47,737 bases of DNA from Phycicoccus flavus. Its GTDB lineage: Bacteria; Actinomycetota; Actinomycetes; Actinomycetales; Dermatophilaceae. This document shows positions 7,512-15,623 of the stretch, piece after piece (within the stretch, counting starts at the first letter, position 1; each line of letters begins with the position of its first letter). The stretch spans positions 1-47,737 of the forward strand of contig NZ_SAYU02000028.1 in the NCBI RefSeq assembly GCF_004025965.2, read 5' to 3'. The notes under the pieces were generated by a model, which worked only from the letters and a program-made list of their open reading frames with translations, did no database searches and was not told the DNA's origin. The translations under genes were made by a program, and so were the position numbers.

Positions 7512-7979
7512 GTGGAACGGCCACGCTACGAGTCCCCCGTCGAGCGCGCGATCCGCGAGGCCCAGGAGCGCGGCGAGTTCGACAACCTGCCCGGCGCGGG
7601 GAAGCCGCTGGACCTCGGCGACACGAGCGACCCGATGTGGTGGGTGCGCAGGCTGGCCGAGCGCGAACAGCTGGACTTCACCGGTGCGCTGCCCCCCGCG
7701 GTCGCCCTGCGCAAGGAGGCTGCGACCTTCCCCGAGTCCCTCACCGCGTTGCGCACCGAGGAGTCCGTGCGGGCGGTCCTCGAGGACTACAACCTGCGGG
7801 TCCGTCGCGACCGCCTGCGCCCGCCGGACCCCCGCATGCCGCAGCTGCTCGCCCCGACCGTGGACGTCGAGAACCTCCTCGCCCGCTGGCGCGAGCTGCG
7901 CGCCGCGGCCGGGCCTCCCCTCGCCGAGCCGTCGGCCCCGGAGCCGCGCCGCCGACGACGGTGGTTCCGGCGGCGCTGA
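7512..7979 (+). CDS. DUF1992 (DnaJ-homologue subfamily C member 28-like) protein
   Basis: 155 residues from a GTG with GGGAGG directly upstream. Residues 1-75 carry the DUF1992 signature: ERAIREAQERGEFDNLPGAG, GKPLDL, then PMWWVRRLAEREQLDF. This domain is found alone in bacteria and in DNAJC28 in eukaryotes; its biochemical role is unknown. The rest has LRTEESVRAVLEDYNLRVRRDRLR and DVENLLARWRELRA, which are amphipathic helices, and a basic C-terminus (RRRRRWFRRR). It converges on msrA across a short hairpin. Confidence 0.85.
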   Translation: MERPRYESPVERAIREAQERGEFDNLPGAGKPLDLGDTSDPMWWVRRLAEREQLDFTGALPPAVALRKEAATFPESLTALRTEESVRAVLEDYNLRVRRDRLRPPDPRMPQLLAPTVDVENLLARWRELRAAAGPPLAEPSAPEPRRRRRWFRRR

Positions 7980-8030
7980 CGGGGCCACCGCAGCGGGGGC
8001 GCCGACGACCGCACCGGACGTAGGGGGACC

Positions 8031-8051
8031 CCGGTCGGCCCGGCCGACCGG
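8031..8051. terminator. Hairpin between convergent DUF1992 and msrA genes
   Basis: CCGGTCGGC (8031-8039) pairs with GCCGACCGG (8043-8051) across a three-base loop. It lies between the two stops and could serve both directions. There is no T-run. Confidence 0.55.
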
Positions 8052-8061
8052 ACGCGCGACG

Positions 8062-8757
8062 TCAGGCGGGCGGCGCGACGTCCGTCTGGGCGGGCAGGTT
8101 CGCCACGCCGACCGGGCAGGTCAGCCCGTTGGGGCCGTGGTTGCAGTAGCCGTACGGGTTCTTGTGCAGGTACTGCTGGTGGTAGTCCTCGGCGTAGTAG
8201 AACGGCCCGGCCGTGTCGGCGGACGCGATCGTCGTCGAGATCTCACCGCGCCCGGCCTGGGTCAGCACCCGCTGGAAGGCGGCCCTCGTCGTCTCGGCGG
8301 CATCGGCCTGGCCGGGGGTGGTCGTGAAGACCGCCGACCGGTAGGCCGTGCCGACGTCGTTGCCCTGCCGGTTCGCGGTCGTCGGGTCGTGGTTCTCCCA
8401 GAACGCCTTGAGGAGCAGTTCGGGGTTGGTCCGGGCGGGGTCGTAGGCGACGAGGACGGTCTCGGCGTGGCCGGTCCGGCCGGTGCACGTCTCCTCGTAG
8501 GTCGGGTTCGGGGTGTAGCCGCCCATGTAGCCGGCGGCGGTCGTGACCACCCCGGGCAGCGACCAGAAGATGCGCTCGACGCCCCAGAAGCAGCCCATCG
8601 CCACGTACAGGACCTCGGTGCCGTCCGGCCAGGGCCCCTCGAGCGGGGTGCCGAGCACCTCGTGGGTCACCGGCACCGGGAAGATCCGGTGCTCGCGGCC
8701 CGCGAGGGCCTCGTCCTTGGTCGGGAGGGTGGACTTGGCGCGCGATCCGAAGAGCAT
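8062..8757 (-). CDS. msrA: Peptide-methionine (S)-S-oxide reductase MsrA
   Basis: 231 residues from the ATG at 8757 ([18 protein letters not shown]), which matches the usual actinobacterial MsrA start; an in-frame ATG at 8790 would add 11 residues. It reduces the S form of methionine sulfoxide in proteins. The catalytic motif GCFWGVER has nucleophile Cys56. The block [14 protein letters not shown] and EDYHQQYL are the conserved substrate-site segments. The C-terminal pair in [16 protein letters not shown] supplies the resolving cysteines for recycling by thioredoxin. There is no MsrB fusion. Confidence 0.95.
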   Translation of the reverse strand: MLFGSRAKSTLPTKDEALAGREHRIFPVPVTHEVLGTPLEGPWPDGTEVLYVAMGCFWGVERIFWSLPGVVTTAAGYMGGYTPNPTYEETCTGRTGHAETVLVAYDPARTNPELLLKAFWENHDPTTANRQGNDVGTAYRSAVFTTTPGQADAAETTRAAFQRVLTQAGRGEISTTIASADTAGPFYYAEDYHQQYLHKNPYGYCNHGPNGLTCPVGVANLPAQTDVAPPA

Positions 8758-8903
8758 GCCGGGTCCAACGCGTGTGGGCGCGGCGATCATCCCGCCGTCC
8801 GCCGGCCCTGCAGCCGGTGCCGGACCGCACGCGGCGGGCGTCTCGGCCGAACGGACGGTCCGGGTCGGACGCTCGGACGGACGCGTCGCGCCGGGTCGGA
8901 AAA

Positions 8904-8933
8904 GGTCAAGAGATGGTCAAGCGCGCGTATATC
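8904..8933 (+). promoter_or_regulatory. Candidate promoter of the secreted-protein gene
   Basis: The 250 bases between msrA and the next gene contain one AT-richer patch. GTCAAG (8905-8910), 17 bases, then TATATC (8928-8933) resembles a housekeeping promoter. The sequence GGTCAAG is repeated at 8904 and 8915. The rest of the gap shows nothing I can name. Confidence 0.35.
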
Positions 8934-9008
8934 GTTCCCCTCGGATTTTCCGCCGTCGCCGCACCCGGACCGGGCGACGGCGGCCTCGAGACCAGGAGCA
9001 GGGGACCC

Positions 9009-9584
9009 ATGACCACCATCGACCGCCGCCGTGTCGTCGCGGCCACGGCCTGGACCGTCCCGCTCGTCGTCGTCGGGTCGCCGGCCGCCTGGGCCGCGTG
9101 CTCCGGCCCGGTGACGACGTACACGCCGGCCCTGTCCATCTCGAGCTCGACGACGACCAAGGACGTCAACGGGCACACCATCGGGCACTTCTACTTCGCC
9201 ATCAGGAACGACGGCACGACGACGCTGCCGGCGGGCACGACGTACACGGTGACGATCACGGCCGAGAAGTCCCCGGGCACGACGGCCAAGGACGTCCTCG
9301 TCACCCCGCAGACCTCCCCCGGCATCACCCCGACCGGGACGACGCGCTTCAACCCCTCGGGCACCGGCGGCGCCGTGGCGTCGAAGACGTACTCCGTCGT
9401 GCTGCCGGCCGCCCTCCCGCCGGGCGCCACGTTCACCGCCGACTGGTTCGTCGACAGCGAGACCGGCGTGGGTGCAACGAGGCTGCGGCTGGACGCGCGG
9501 CTCGTCTCCTACTCGACGACCTCGTGCGGCCAGACGACGGCCGGCACGGCGACCTCCGTGACGTCGTACTGGGGCGCCAAGTAG
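9009..9584 (+). CDS. Secreted protein of unknown function with Tat-like signal
   Basis: 191 residues from the ATG at 9009, with AGGAGCAGGGG upstream. The N-terminus DRRRVVAATAWTVPLVVVG has a twin-arginine motif and hydrophobic core, with likely cleavage after SPAAWA near residue 29. The mature part is Thr-rich and looks like a beta-sandwich: ALSISSSTTTKDVNGHT, then repeated TTLPAGTTYTVTITAEKSPG and ALPPGATFTADWFVD, with two cysteines (ACSG, TSCGQ) at the ends that may pair. It ends in SVTSYWGAK. I do not recognise a family. Such proteins may be surface or adhesin-like. Confidence 0.7.
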   Translation: MTTIDRRRVVAATAWTVPLVVVGSPAAWAACSGPVTTYTPALSISSSTTTKDVNGHTIGHFYFAIRNDGTTTLPAGTTYTVTITAEKSPGTTAKDVLVTPQTSPGITPTGTTRFNPSGTGGAVASKTYSVVLPAALPPGATFTADWFVDSETGVGATRLRLDARLVSYSTTSCGQTTAGTATSVTSYWGAK

Positions 9585-9678
9585 CGGATCGTGACGGGCG
9601 GCGGCCCGGCGGGTCGCCGTCACGCCGGCCGCCCGCCGCAGCGGAGGCCGGGTGGCCCGGCCGGTCGGGCCGACCACC

Positions 9679-9684
9679 TACCCT
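9679..9684 (+). promoter_or_regulatory. -10 box for leaderless metB mRNA
   Basis: TACCCT ends six bases before the ATG at 9691, and no ribosome site is present. Confidence 0.55.
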
Positions 9685-9690
9685 CGGGGC

Positions 9691-10869
9691 ATGACGACTC
9701 CCTCCTACGGCTTCTCCACCCGCGCCATCCACGCCGGCCAGGAGCCGGACCCCACGACCGGGGCCGTCGTGCCGCCGATCCACCAGGTGAGCACGTACAA
9801 GCAGGACGGCGTCGGGGGGCTGCGCGGCGGTTACGAGTACTCCCGGTCGGCCAACCCGACGCGGACCGCGCTCGAGGAGTGCGTCGCCGCGCTGGAGGCC
9901 GGGGAGCGGGGGTACGCCTTCGCCAGCGGCCTGGCCGGCGAGGACACCGTGCTCCGGGCGCTGCTCGCGCCCGGAGCCCACGTCGTCGTCCCGTCCGACG
10001 CCTACGGCGGTACCTACCGGCTGTTCGCGAAGGTGCTGGAGCCGTGGCAGGCCAGGCACGACGTCGCCGCCGTCGCGGACGTCGACTCGGTGCGCGCCGC
10101 CATCCGCCCCGAGACCCGGGTGGTGTGGGTCGAGACGCCGACCAACCCCCTGCTCGGCATCGCCGACATCGAGGCCATCGCGGAGGTCACCCACGCCGCC
10201 GACGCGCTGCTCGTCGTCGACAACACCTTCGCCTCGCCGTACCTGCAGAGCCCCATCGCGCTCGGGGCCGACGTCGTCGTGCACTCGACGACGAAGTACG
10301 CCGGCGGGCACAGCGACGTCGTGGGCGGCGCCGTCGTCGTCGCGCCCGGAGCCACGACGCGCGAGGGTGAGTCCGTCGCCGAGCGGATCGGCTTCCACCA
10401 GAACGCGATGGGCGGGGTCGCCGGGCCCTTCGACTCCTGGCTCGTGCTGCGCGGCCTCAAGACGCTCGCCGTGCGGATGGAGCGCCACTGCGACAACGCC
10501 GAGACCGTCGTCGACCTGCTCACCGCGCACCCCGGGGTGACGTCCGTGCTCTACCCGGGGCTGCCGGAGCACGTGAACCACGACGTCGCCGCCCGGCAGA
10601 TGCGCCGCTTCGGCGGCATGGTCTCCTTCCGGGTCCGCGGCGGCGAGGACGTCGCGGCCAAGGTGTGCGGCGCGACCGAGATCTGGACCCTCGGGGAGTC
10701 GCTCGGCGGGGTGGAGTCGCTCATCGAGCACCCGGCCCGGATGACCCACGCATCGGTGGCCGGAACCCAGCTGGAGGTGCCGGGCGACCTCGTCCGGCTC
10801 TCGGTTGGCATCGAGGACGTCACCGACCTCGTCGCCGACCTGCGCCAGGCCCTCGACCGGCTCACCTGA
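9691..10869 (+). CDS. metB: Cystathionine gamma-synthase (Cys/Met metabolism PLP enzyme)
   Basis: 392 residues. The ATG at 9691 begins FSTRAIHAGQEPDP, the standard start of this family. The PLP lysine is Lys202 in STTKYAGGHSD; YEYSRSANPTR and the SGLAGEDTVLRALLAPG loop are the substrate and phosphate sites. The C-terminal ESLGGVESLIEHPARMTHA motif is diagnostic. The family includes gamma-synthase, gamma-lyase and O-acetylhomoserine sulfhydrylase. Closeness to cbs and the Mycobacterium order cbs-metB-greA support transsulfuration in one or both directions. A leaderless -10 box precedes it. Confidence 0.9.
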   Translation: MTTPSYGFSTRAIHAGQEPDPTTGAVVPPIHQVSTYKQDGVGGLRGGYEYSRSANPTRTALEECVAALEAGERGYAFASGLAGEDTVLRALLAPGAHVVVPSDAYGGTYRLFAKVLEPWQARHDVAAVADVDSVRAAIRPETRVVWVETPTNPLLGIADIEAIAEVTHAADALLVVDNTFASPYLQSPIALGADVVVHSTTKYAGGHSDVVGGAVVVAPGATTREGESVAERIGFHQNAMGGVAGPFDSWLVLRGLKTLAVRMERHCDNAETVVDLLTAHPGVTSVLYPGLPEHVNHDVAARQMRRFGGMVSFRVRGGEDVAAKVCGATEIWTLGESLGGVESLIEHPARMTHASVAGTQLEVPGDLVRLSVGIEDVTDLVADLRQALDRLT

Positions 10870-10943
10870 CGACGTCGGCGCGGGCGGCGCCGGGGCACAG
10901 AGGGCGCACAGCGCGGGCACATCGGCGGCATCGGGCCGCTGCC

Positions 10944-10956
10944 TACCGTCGACGGT
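10944..10956 (+). promoter_or_regulatory. -10 box overlapped by a 12-bp palindrome, before the dioxygenase gene
   Basis: TACCGT at 10944-10949 would start transcription about 28 bases before the ATG at 10984. It overlaps ACCGTCGACGGT (10945-10956), a perfect palindrome that could be an operator. Confidence 0.4.
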
Positions 10957-10983
10957 GAACGCCATCGACCACGGGAGGACCCC

Positions 10984-11958
10984 ATGACCCGCCGCAGCCC
11001 TCGCCTGCAGACCGACCGCCCCACCTACGAGGGGCGTGTGCTGCCCCGACCCGACGAGGAGGTCGTCGACCAGGGGCTTGCCTTCGACCTCGGCACCCTG
11101 CTGGACCGGCGCCGTGCGCTCCAGGTGCTCGGCATCGGCGCGGCCGGCGGTGTGCTCGCCGCGTGCGGCACCTCCTCCGGCGGCGGCGCCACCGCCACGG
11201 CGTCCGCCTCGGCCACCGCGTCCGCGACGGCCACGGCCGGCGCGGCGGACGCCGCGGACACCACGCTCACCGAGATCCCCGACGAGACGGCCGGGCCCTA
11301 CCCTGGGGACGGCTCCAACGGCGCCGACGTGCTCGAGCAGAGCGGCGTCGTCCGGTCCGACATCACCGCGAGCTTCGGCGACGCCTCGGCCACGGCGCCC
11401 GGCATCCCCATGACCCTGACGCTCACCCTCCTCGACATCGCCGGCGGCGGCGCGCCGATGACCGGCGCGGCCGTGTACGTCTGGCACTGCGACGCGCTCG
11501 GCCAGTACTCGATGTACAGCCAGGCCATCGTCGGGGAGAACTACCTGCGCGGGGTGCAGGTCACGGACGACACCGGCGCCGTGACCTTCACGAGCGTCTT
11601 CCCCGGCTGCTACTCCGGCCGGTGGCCGCACGTGCACTTCGAGGTCTACCCCTCGGTCGACGACATCACCGACGCGTCCAACGCCATCTGCACCTCGCAG
11701 GTCGCGCTGCCGAAGGATGCGTCCGACGCCGTCTACGCCCTGGACGACTACCCCGGCTCGGCGCAGAACCTGTCGTCGATGTCGCTGACGGGGGACAACG
11801 TCTTCGGCGACGACGGCGGCGTCCACCAGCTGGCGACGGTCACCGGCGACACCTCGGGCTACACCGTCGCCCTTTCCGTGCCCATCGACACCGCCACCGC
11901 CCCGACGGCCGGCGGCGCCCCCGGCGGCGGGCAGCCGCCCGCACCGCCGTCGAGCTGA
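10984..11958 (+). CDS. Intradiol ring-cleavage dioxygenase-like lipoprotein
   Basis: 324 residues from an ATG with GGGAGGA upstream. An unusually long basic n-region holds the twin-arginine stretch DRRRALQVLG and ends in lipobox LAAC (Cys61), so it is probably a Tat-exported lipoprotein. A Ser/Ala/Thr linker follows. The catalytic part starts at ETAGPYPGDG. VYVWHCDALGQYSMYS and RWPHVHFEVY carry the Tyr and His ligands of the non-heme Fe(III) in intradiol dioxygenases such as catechol 1,2-dioxygenase. It lacks the N-terminal helical dimerisation domain of catabolic enzymes. The natural substrate of these secreted forms is not known. No aromatic-degradation genes are nearby. Confidence 0.85.
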   Translation: MTRRSPRLQTDRPTYEGRVLPRPDEEVVDQGLAFDLGTLLDRRRALQVLGIGAAGGVLAACGTSSGGGATATASASATASATATAGAADAADTTLTEIPDETAGPYPGDGSNGADVLEQSGVVRSDITASFGDASATAPGIPMTLTLTLLDIAGGGAPMTGAAVYVWHCDALGQYSMYSQAIVGENYLRGVQVTDDTGAVTFTSVFPGCYSGRWPHVHFEVYPSVDDITDASNAICTSQVALPKDASDAVYALDDYPGSAQNLSSMSLTGDNVFGDDGGVHQLATVTGDTSGYTVALSVPIDTATAPTAGGAPGGGQPPAPPSS

Positions 11959-11987
11959 CCCGGCGCCGGCCGCACCCGCCCGCGGAC

Positions 11988-11993
11988 TAGGGT
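11988..11993 (+). promoter_or_regulatory. -10 box for leaderless mutL-like mRNA
   Basis: TAGGGT ends seven bases before the GTG at 12001; the 42-base gap holds no ribosome site. Confidence 0.55.
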
Positions 11994-12000
11994 TCGGCGG

Positions 12001-13317
12001 GTGGGTGCGGTCCTCATCGTCGACGTGGGGTCGACCTTCACCAAGGGGCTCCTGATCGGCGAGGACGGCACGCTGCTCGGCCGGGCGTCGCACCCGACGA
12101 CGGTCGGCACCGACGTCATGGACGGCGTCGACGCGGTGCGGGCCGCCCTGTGCGGGACCGACACCGCCGGCGACGTCCTCGTGTGCTCCAGCGCCGGCGG
12201 CGGGCTCCGGCTCGCCGTCGTCGGCTACGAGCGCGAGGTCACCGCCGAGGCCGGCCACCGCGTCGGGCTGTCGGCCGGCGCCCGGGTGGTGCACGTCGCC
12301 TCGGGGGCGATGAGCACCGCCGACGTCGCGGCCCTGCGGGCCGCCCGTCCGGACGTCGTCCTGCTCGTCGGCGGGACCGACGGCGGGAACGCCGACGTCC
12401 TGCGGCACAACGCCGGCCGGCTGGCGCGGACGCGCGTGACCGCCCCCGTCGTCGTCGCCGGGAACGCCGACGCGGCCCCCGACGTCACCGCCGTCCTGGG
12501 GTCGACGGGGCGGCGGCACGTCGTCACCGCCAACGTCCTGCCCCGCATCGGCGAGGTCGTCCCGGACGGTGCCCGGTCGGCGATCCGGGAGGTGTTCCTC
12601 GAGCACGTCATCGGCGGCAAGGGCCTCTCCCGCGGCCGCGGGTTCGCCCGCCTGGTGCGGGCCGCGACCCCGGACGCGGTCCTGCGCGGGGTCGAGGTCC
12701 TCGCCGAGGTCGCCGGCCGCGACGTGCTCGTCGTCGACGTCGGGGGAGCGACGACGGACGTCTACTCCGTGCTCACCCCGCAGGGCGAGGACGCGAGCCT
12801 GCGGCGCGAGGTCGTCGGCACCCTGTGGCACGCGCGCACGGTCGAGGCCGACCTCGGGATGCGCTGGAACGCCCTCGGCGTGCTCGAGGCCGCCGCCCGC
12901 GAGGGCATCCCCCTCGACGGCACGGCGACCCGGTGGGCGGGCGCCGTGGCCGCCGACCCCGGCCGGGTCGCGGCGACGGCGGCCGAGTGGGCGGCCGAGG
13001 AGGCGCTGGCCACCGCGGCCGTGACCGTCGCGGTCCGGCGGCACGGACGCCCGGCCGCCGCCGGCGAGCGGCCCCGACCGCTGGCCGACGTGGGCCTGGT
13101 CGTCGGCTCCGGCGGGGTGCTGCGGCACGCCGACCCGGCGACGGCCGACCGGGTGGGCGGCGCCGTCCTCGCCGACCACGGCGGCGGCTGGCGCGTGCCG
13201 GACCGGGCCCGGACGGTGCTCGACGGCGACCACGTGCTCATGGCCGTCGGGCTGCTCGCCGAGGTCCGCCCGGCCGCCGCCCGGCGCCTCGCGGCCACCC
13301 TGCTCCCCTGGTCCTGA
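12001..13317 (+). CDS. Glutamate mutase MutL-like ASKHA ATPase
   Basis: 438 residues from a GTG at 12001. The N-terminal VLIVDVGSTFTKGLLI is the phosphate-1 loop of the ASKHA fold; DVLVVDVGGATTDVYSVLTP is the second acidic phosphate loop; VGGTDGGNADVL and LVVGSGGVLRHADPA are further hallmark blocks of the GlmL/MutL family. In clostridia MutL sits between the two subunits of adenosylcobalamin-dependent glutamate mutase and is thought to act as its reactivase. Here neither mutase subunit is adjacent, so the partner must be elsewhere or different. It is unrelated to mismatch-repair MutL. Confidence 0.85.
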   Translation: MGAVLIVDVGSTFTKGLLIGEDGTLLGRASHPTTVGTDVMDGVDAVRAALCGTDTAGDVLVCSSAGGGLRLAVVGYEREVTAEAGHRVGLSAGARVVHVASGAMSTADVAALRAARPDVVLLVGGTDGGNADVLRHNAGRLARTRVTAPVVVAGNADAAPDVTAVLGSTGRRHVVTANVLPRIGEVVPDGARSAIREVFLEHVIGGKGLSRGRGFARLVRAATPDAVLRGVEVLAEVAGRDVLVVDVGGATTDVYSVLTPQGEDASLRREVVGTLWHARTVEADLGMRWNALGVLEAAAREGIPLDGTATRWAGAVAADPGRVAATAAEWAAEEALATAAVTVAVRRHGRPAAAGERPRPLADVGLVVGSGGVLRHADPATADRVGGAVLADHGGGWRVPDRARTVLDGDHVLMAVGLLAEVRPAAARRLAATLLPWS

Positions 13318-13331
13318 CGGGCCCGGACCAC

Positions 13332-13337
13332 TAGCCT
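13332..13337 (+). promoter_or_regulatory. -10 box for leaderless hydrolase mRNA
   Basis: TAGCCT ends eight bases before the ATG at 13346; no ribosome site. Confidence 0.5.
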
Positions 13338-13345
13338 TCCCGGGC

Positions 13346-14356
13346 ATGGACGCCGGCCGCGTGGTGCACCCCCGCGGCAGCGCGCTGCGGACCGCCCTGC
13401 ACGTCGCCGGGCTGGCGCTCGCCCTGGTCCTCGTCATCCTCGTCGCCATCGCCTCCTGGCCGGTGCCGCTGGAGGACCTGCACGCGGCCGACGCGCGGCC
13501 GGCGTCGTCGTACGAGGAGGCCCAGGAGCGGTTCGAGGAGTGGGCGCAGGACGAGACCGCCCTCGGGGTCTTCGAGCCCTGCCGCAGCGCGCTGTACGAC
13601 ACCGGGGCCCGGACCGAGGTGGCCGTCGTCCTCTTCCACGGCCTCACCAACTGCCCACGCCAGTTCCGCGAGATGGCCGAGACGCTGCGGGACGAGGGGA
13701 TGAACGTCGTCGTGCTCCGCGCGCCGGAGCACGGGCGCGCGACCCCGGACGGGCAGCGGATCGGCGACGTGTCCTTCGCGGGCGCGTTCACGGCCGAGGA
13801 GATGCGCGACTGGTCGGACGCCTCGGTGGACATCGCCGCCGGGCTGGGGGAGGAGGTCCGGGTGCTGGGGCTGTCGATGGGTGGGGCGACGGCGGCCTGG
13901 ACCGCGCAGCACCGTGAGGTCGGGCGGGCCGTGCTCGTCGCCCCGGCCCTCACGCTCCACCGGATGCCGGGGATCGTCGACTGGTGGTTCCCGAACCTGT
14001 TCTCCCGGCTGCCGCACTTCGTCGTCCACACCGACCCGACCCTCGACCACTCCTACGCGGGGGAGTCCCCGGCGGGGGCGGCGGAGATGTTCCGCCTGGG
14101 CCGCGAGGTCATCGAGGACTCGCAGGTGGAGGCGCCGCGCACCACCGAGGTCGTCGTCGTCACCAACGACGCCGACACCCAGGTCGACAACGGCGAGACC
14201 GCACGGCTCGCGCAGCGCTGGCAGGAGCGCGGTGCCACGGTCCGGACCGAGACCTTCCCGGCCGACCTGGACCTGCCGCACGACGTCGTCGACGTCGGAC
14301 AGCGCACCGGGCAGGTCGACGTCACCTACCCCGTGCTGCTGGACGCGCTGCGCTGA
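13346..14356 (+). CDS. Membrane-anchored alpha/beta hydrolase
   Basis: 336 residues. Residues about 15-38 form a signal anchor (VAGLALALVLVILVAIASW), so the enzyme probably faces the outside. The lipase-like core has VAVVLFHGLTNCP (oxyanion region), the nucleophile elbow GLSMGGATA with Ser177, an acid near VVTNDADTQVDN and a C-terminal DLPHDVVDVG with the likely catalytic His. Carboxylesterase or thioesterase activity is plausible; the substrate is unknown. The end converges on greA. Confidence 0.85.
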   Translation: MDAGRVVHPRGSALRTALHVAGLALALVLVILVAIASWPVPLEDLHAADARPASSYEEAQERFEEWAQDETALGVFEPCRSALYDTGARTEVAVVLFHGLTNCPRQFREMAETLRDEGMNVVVLRAPEHGRATPDGQRIGDVSFAGAFTAEEMRDWSDASVDIAAGLGEEVRVLGLSMGGATAAWTAQHREVGRAVLVAPALTLHRMPGIVDWWFPNLFSRLPHFVVHTDPTLDHSYAGESPAGAAEMFRLGREVIEDSQVEAPRTTEVVVVTNDADTQVDNGETARLAQRWQERGATVRTETFPADLDLPHDVVDVGQRTGQVDVTYPVLLDALR

Positions 14357-14386
14357 CCGGGGGCGGTGCGCCCCCACCGCCCGCAC

Positions 14387-14430
14387 GACGACGGGCCCGG
14401 ACCTCCGGGGGGAGGACCGGGCCCGTCGTC
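14387..14430. terminator. Strong hairpin between convergent hydrolase and greA
   Basis: GACGACGGGCCCGG (14387-14400) pairs perfectly with CCGGGCCCGTCGTC (14417-14430). The 16-base loop itself contains CCTCC/GGAGG, which extends the stem. It is a bidirectional terminator without a T-run. Confidence 0.8.
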
Positions 14431-14445
14431 ACGTGCCGGGGGGAC

Positions 14446-14934
14446 TCAGCCGGTGTAGGGCGTGGCGCCGAGGATCTTGACCTCGATCTCCTTGCCGTTC
14501 GGCGCCTCGTAGCTCACGGTGTCGCCGACCTTGTGACCGTTGACGGCCTCGCCGATCGGGGACTTCTCGGAGAACACCTGCATCGAGGAGTCGGTGATCT
14601 CGCGCGAGCCGAGGAGGAACTCCTCCTGATCGCCGAACATCTCGACGGTGACGACCATCCCCGACTCCACGACGCCGTTGTCCTTCGGCGTCTCGCCGAT
14701 GATGGCGTTCTCGAGCAGCTGGGTGAGCTGGCGGATGCGGGCCTCCATCTTGCCCTGCTCCTCCTTGGCCGCGTGGTAGCCGCCGTTCTCGCGGAGGTCC
14801 CCCTCTTCGCGGGCGGCCTCGATGCGCTTGGCGATCTCGGTGCGACCCGGGCCCGACAGCTCCTCGAGCTCGGACTTCAGACGGTCGTAGGCCCCCTGGG
14901 TGAGGTAGCTCTGGTTCGTCGTGGTCTCGGTCAT
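14446..14934 (-). CDS. greA: Transcription elongation factor GreA
   Basis: 162 residues from the ATG at 14934, with AGGAG ten bases upstream. GreA enters the RNA polymerase secondary channel and stimulates cleavage of backtracked transcripts. The N-terminal coiled coil starts YLTQGAYDRLKSELEELSG; its tip carries EAAREEGDLRENGGYHAAKE, where the acidic D/E residues coordinate the catalytic magnesium. The C-terminal FKBP-like domain includes DSSMQVFSEKSPIGEAVNG and VSYEAPNGKEIEVKIL. The length is normal. Position next to the DUF4307 gene and mca matches Mycobacterium. Confidence 0.97.
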   Translation of the reverse strand: MTETTTNQSYLTQGAYDRLKSELEELSGPGRTEIAKRIEAAREEGDLRENGGYHAAKEEQGKMEARIRQLTQLLENAIIGETPKDNGVVESGMVVTVEMFGDQEEFLLGSREITDSSMQVFSEKSPIGEAVNGHKVGDTVSYEAPNGKEIEVKILGATPYTG

Positions 14935-15066
14935 CGGTGGTCGACTCCTGCTGGTGCGTGGGGCGCCGGACCCTCGCGGGTGGCGCCGAGGGTCATACGG
15001 CAACGGGCCCGGCCGACCGCCTCTTCTCGGCGCTCTCGTCGGCACGGACCCGAACGTGAAGCCAGC

Positions 15067-15072
15067 AGTCTA
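15067..15072 (-). promoter_or_regulatory. Possible greA -10 box
   Basis: On the minus strand TAGACT lies about 130 bases before the greA start, with GTGCTT 17 bases further upstream as a weak -35. This implies a leader of roughly 120 bases. The rest of the 220-base gap shows no recognised element. Confidence 0.35.
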
Positions 15073-15154
15073 GCAACGGCCGTCCCGGGAAGCACACCCG
15101 TTCGCGGGGGGTGGGGCCCGTCCCGCCGTCGCCGGCGACCGTCGCGGGCGGTCC

Positions 15155-15529
15155 TCAGCCCGTGGTGGCGTCGCGGACGCAGGACTCGACGACGCCGGTC
15201 ACGGCCCGGGCGCTCGTGCGGACCTCGACGACGCGGTGCACCACCGACGCCCCGGCCGGCACGTCGTCGGTGACGGTGCCGACGCGCCCCTTGCCGCCGT
15301 CGAGGGCGCTGACCCGGCAGGTGACCCCGACCCCCTCGGGCCGCACGAGGTCGTACTCGAGGGTCATGCGGGAGTCCGAGCCCACCTGGTACCCGGTGAC
15401 GGTGGGGCGGACCTGCCCGGCGGTGCTCGTCCAGCCGTACCAGGCGACGGCGGCGACGGCCAGCACGACGGCGAGCACGCCGAGGAGCGTCCGGCGGCCG
15501 GCGGGGTCGCGGGGGTCGGGCAGGGGCAC
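15155..15529 (-). CDS. DUF4307 small membrane protein
   Basis: 124 residues from the GTG at 15529; GAGGAG lies five bases upstream and decides this start over longer open frame. PDPRDPAGRRTLLGVLAVVLAV begins the protein, with one membrane segment at about residues 13-33 and an extracytoplasmic domain (VRPTVTGYQVGSDSRMTLEY, then TCRVSALDGGKGRVG, VVHRVVEVRTSARAVTGVVE). This is the DUF4307 pattern, equivalent to Rv1081c between greA and mca in Mycobacterium. The conserved neighbourhood is the only clue to function. It is divergent from mca. Confidence 0.85.
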   Translation of the reverse strand: MPLPDPRDPAGRRTLLGVLAVVLAVAAVAWYGWTSTAGQVRPTVTGYQVGSDSRMTLEYDLVRPEGVGVTCRVSALDGGKGRVGTVTDDVPAGASVVHRVVEVRTSARAVTGVVESCVRDATTG

Positions 15530-15583
15530 GGGTGCTCCTCGGTCGGCGGTCGGCGCCGGGTGACAGAATGGCGCCGGTCCATT

Positions 15584-15600
15584 CTCGGGGACGCCCCGAG
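15584..15600 (+). promoter_or_regulatory. Hairpin in the mca leader
   Basis: CTCGGGG (15584-15590), three bases, CCCCGAG (15594-15600). It sits 24 bases before the mca start and after a weak CAGAAT -10 box (15564-15569), so it would be in the 5' leader. Its role is unknown. Confidence 0.3.
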
Positions 15601-15623
15601 CCCACCGCAGCGAAGGGTCCGCG

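Noticed and set aside
8913..9008. An earlier start for the secreted protein at the ATG at 8913
   Set aside because: It would add about 30 residues ahead of the twin-arginine signal and spoil it, while the ATG at 9009 has a good ribosome site.
9433..14031. A minus-strand open frame of more than 1500 codons, and similar ones at 4005-7226, 22026-25925 and 43025-45508
   Set aside because: They lie antisense to clear genes. In DNA this GC-rich the opposite strand rarely contains stops. Their translations are Arg/Gly/Asp-rich shadows with no domains and they cross several genes and terminators.
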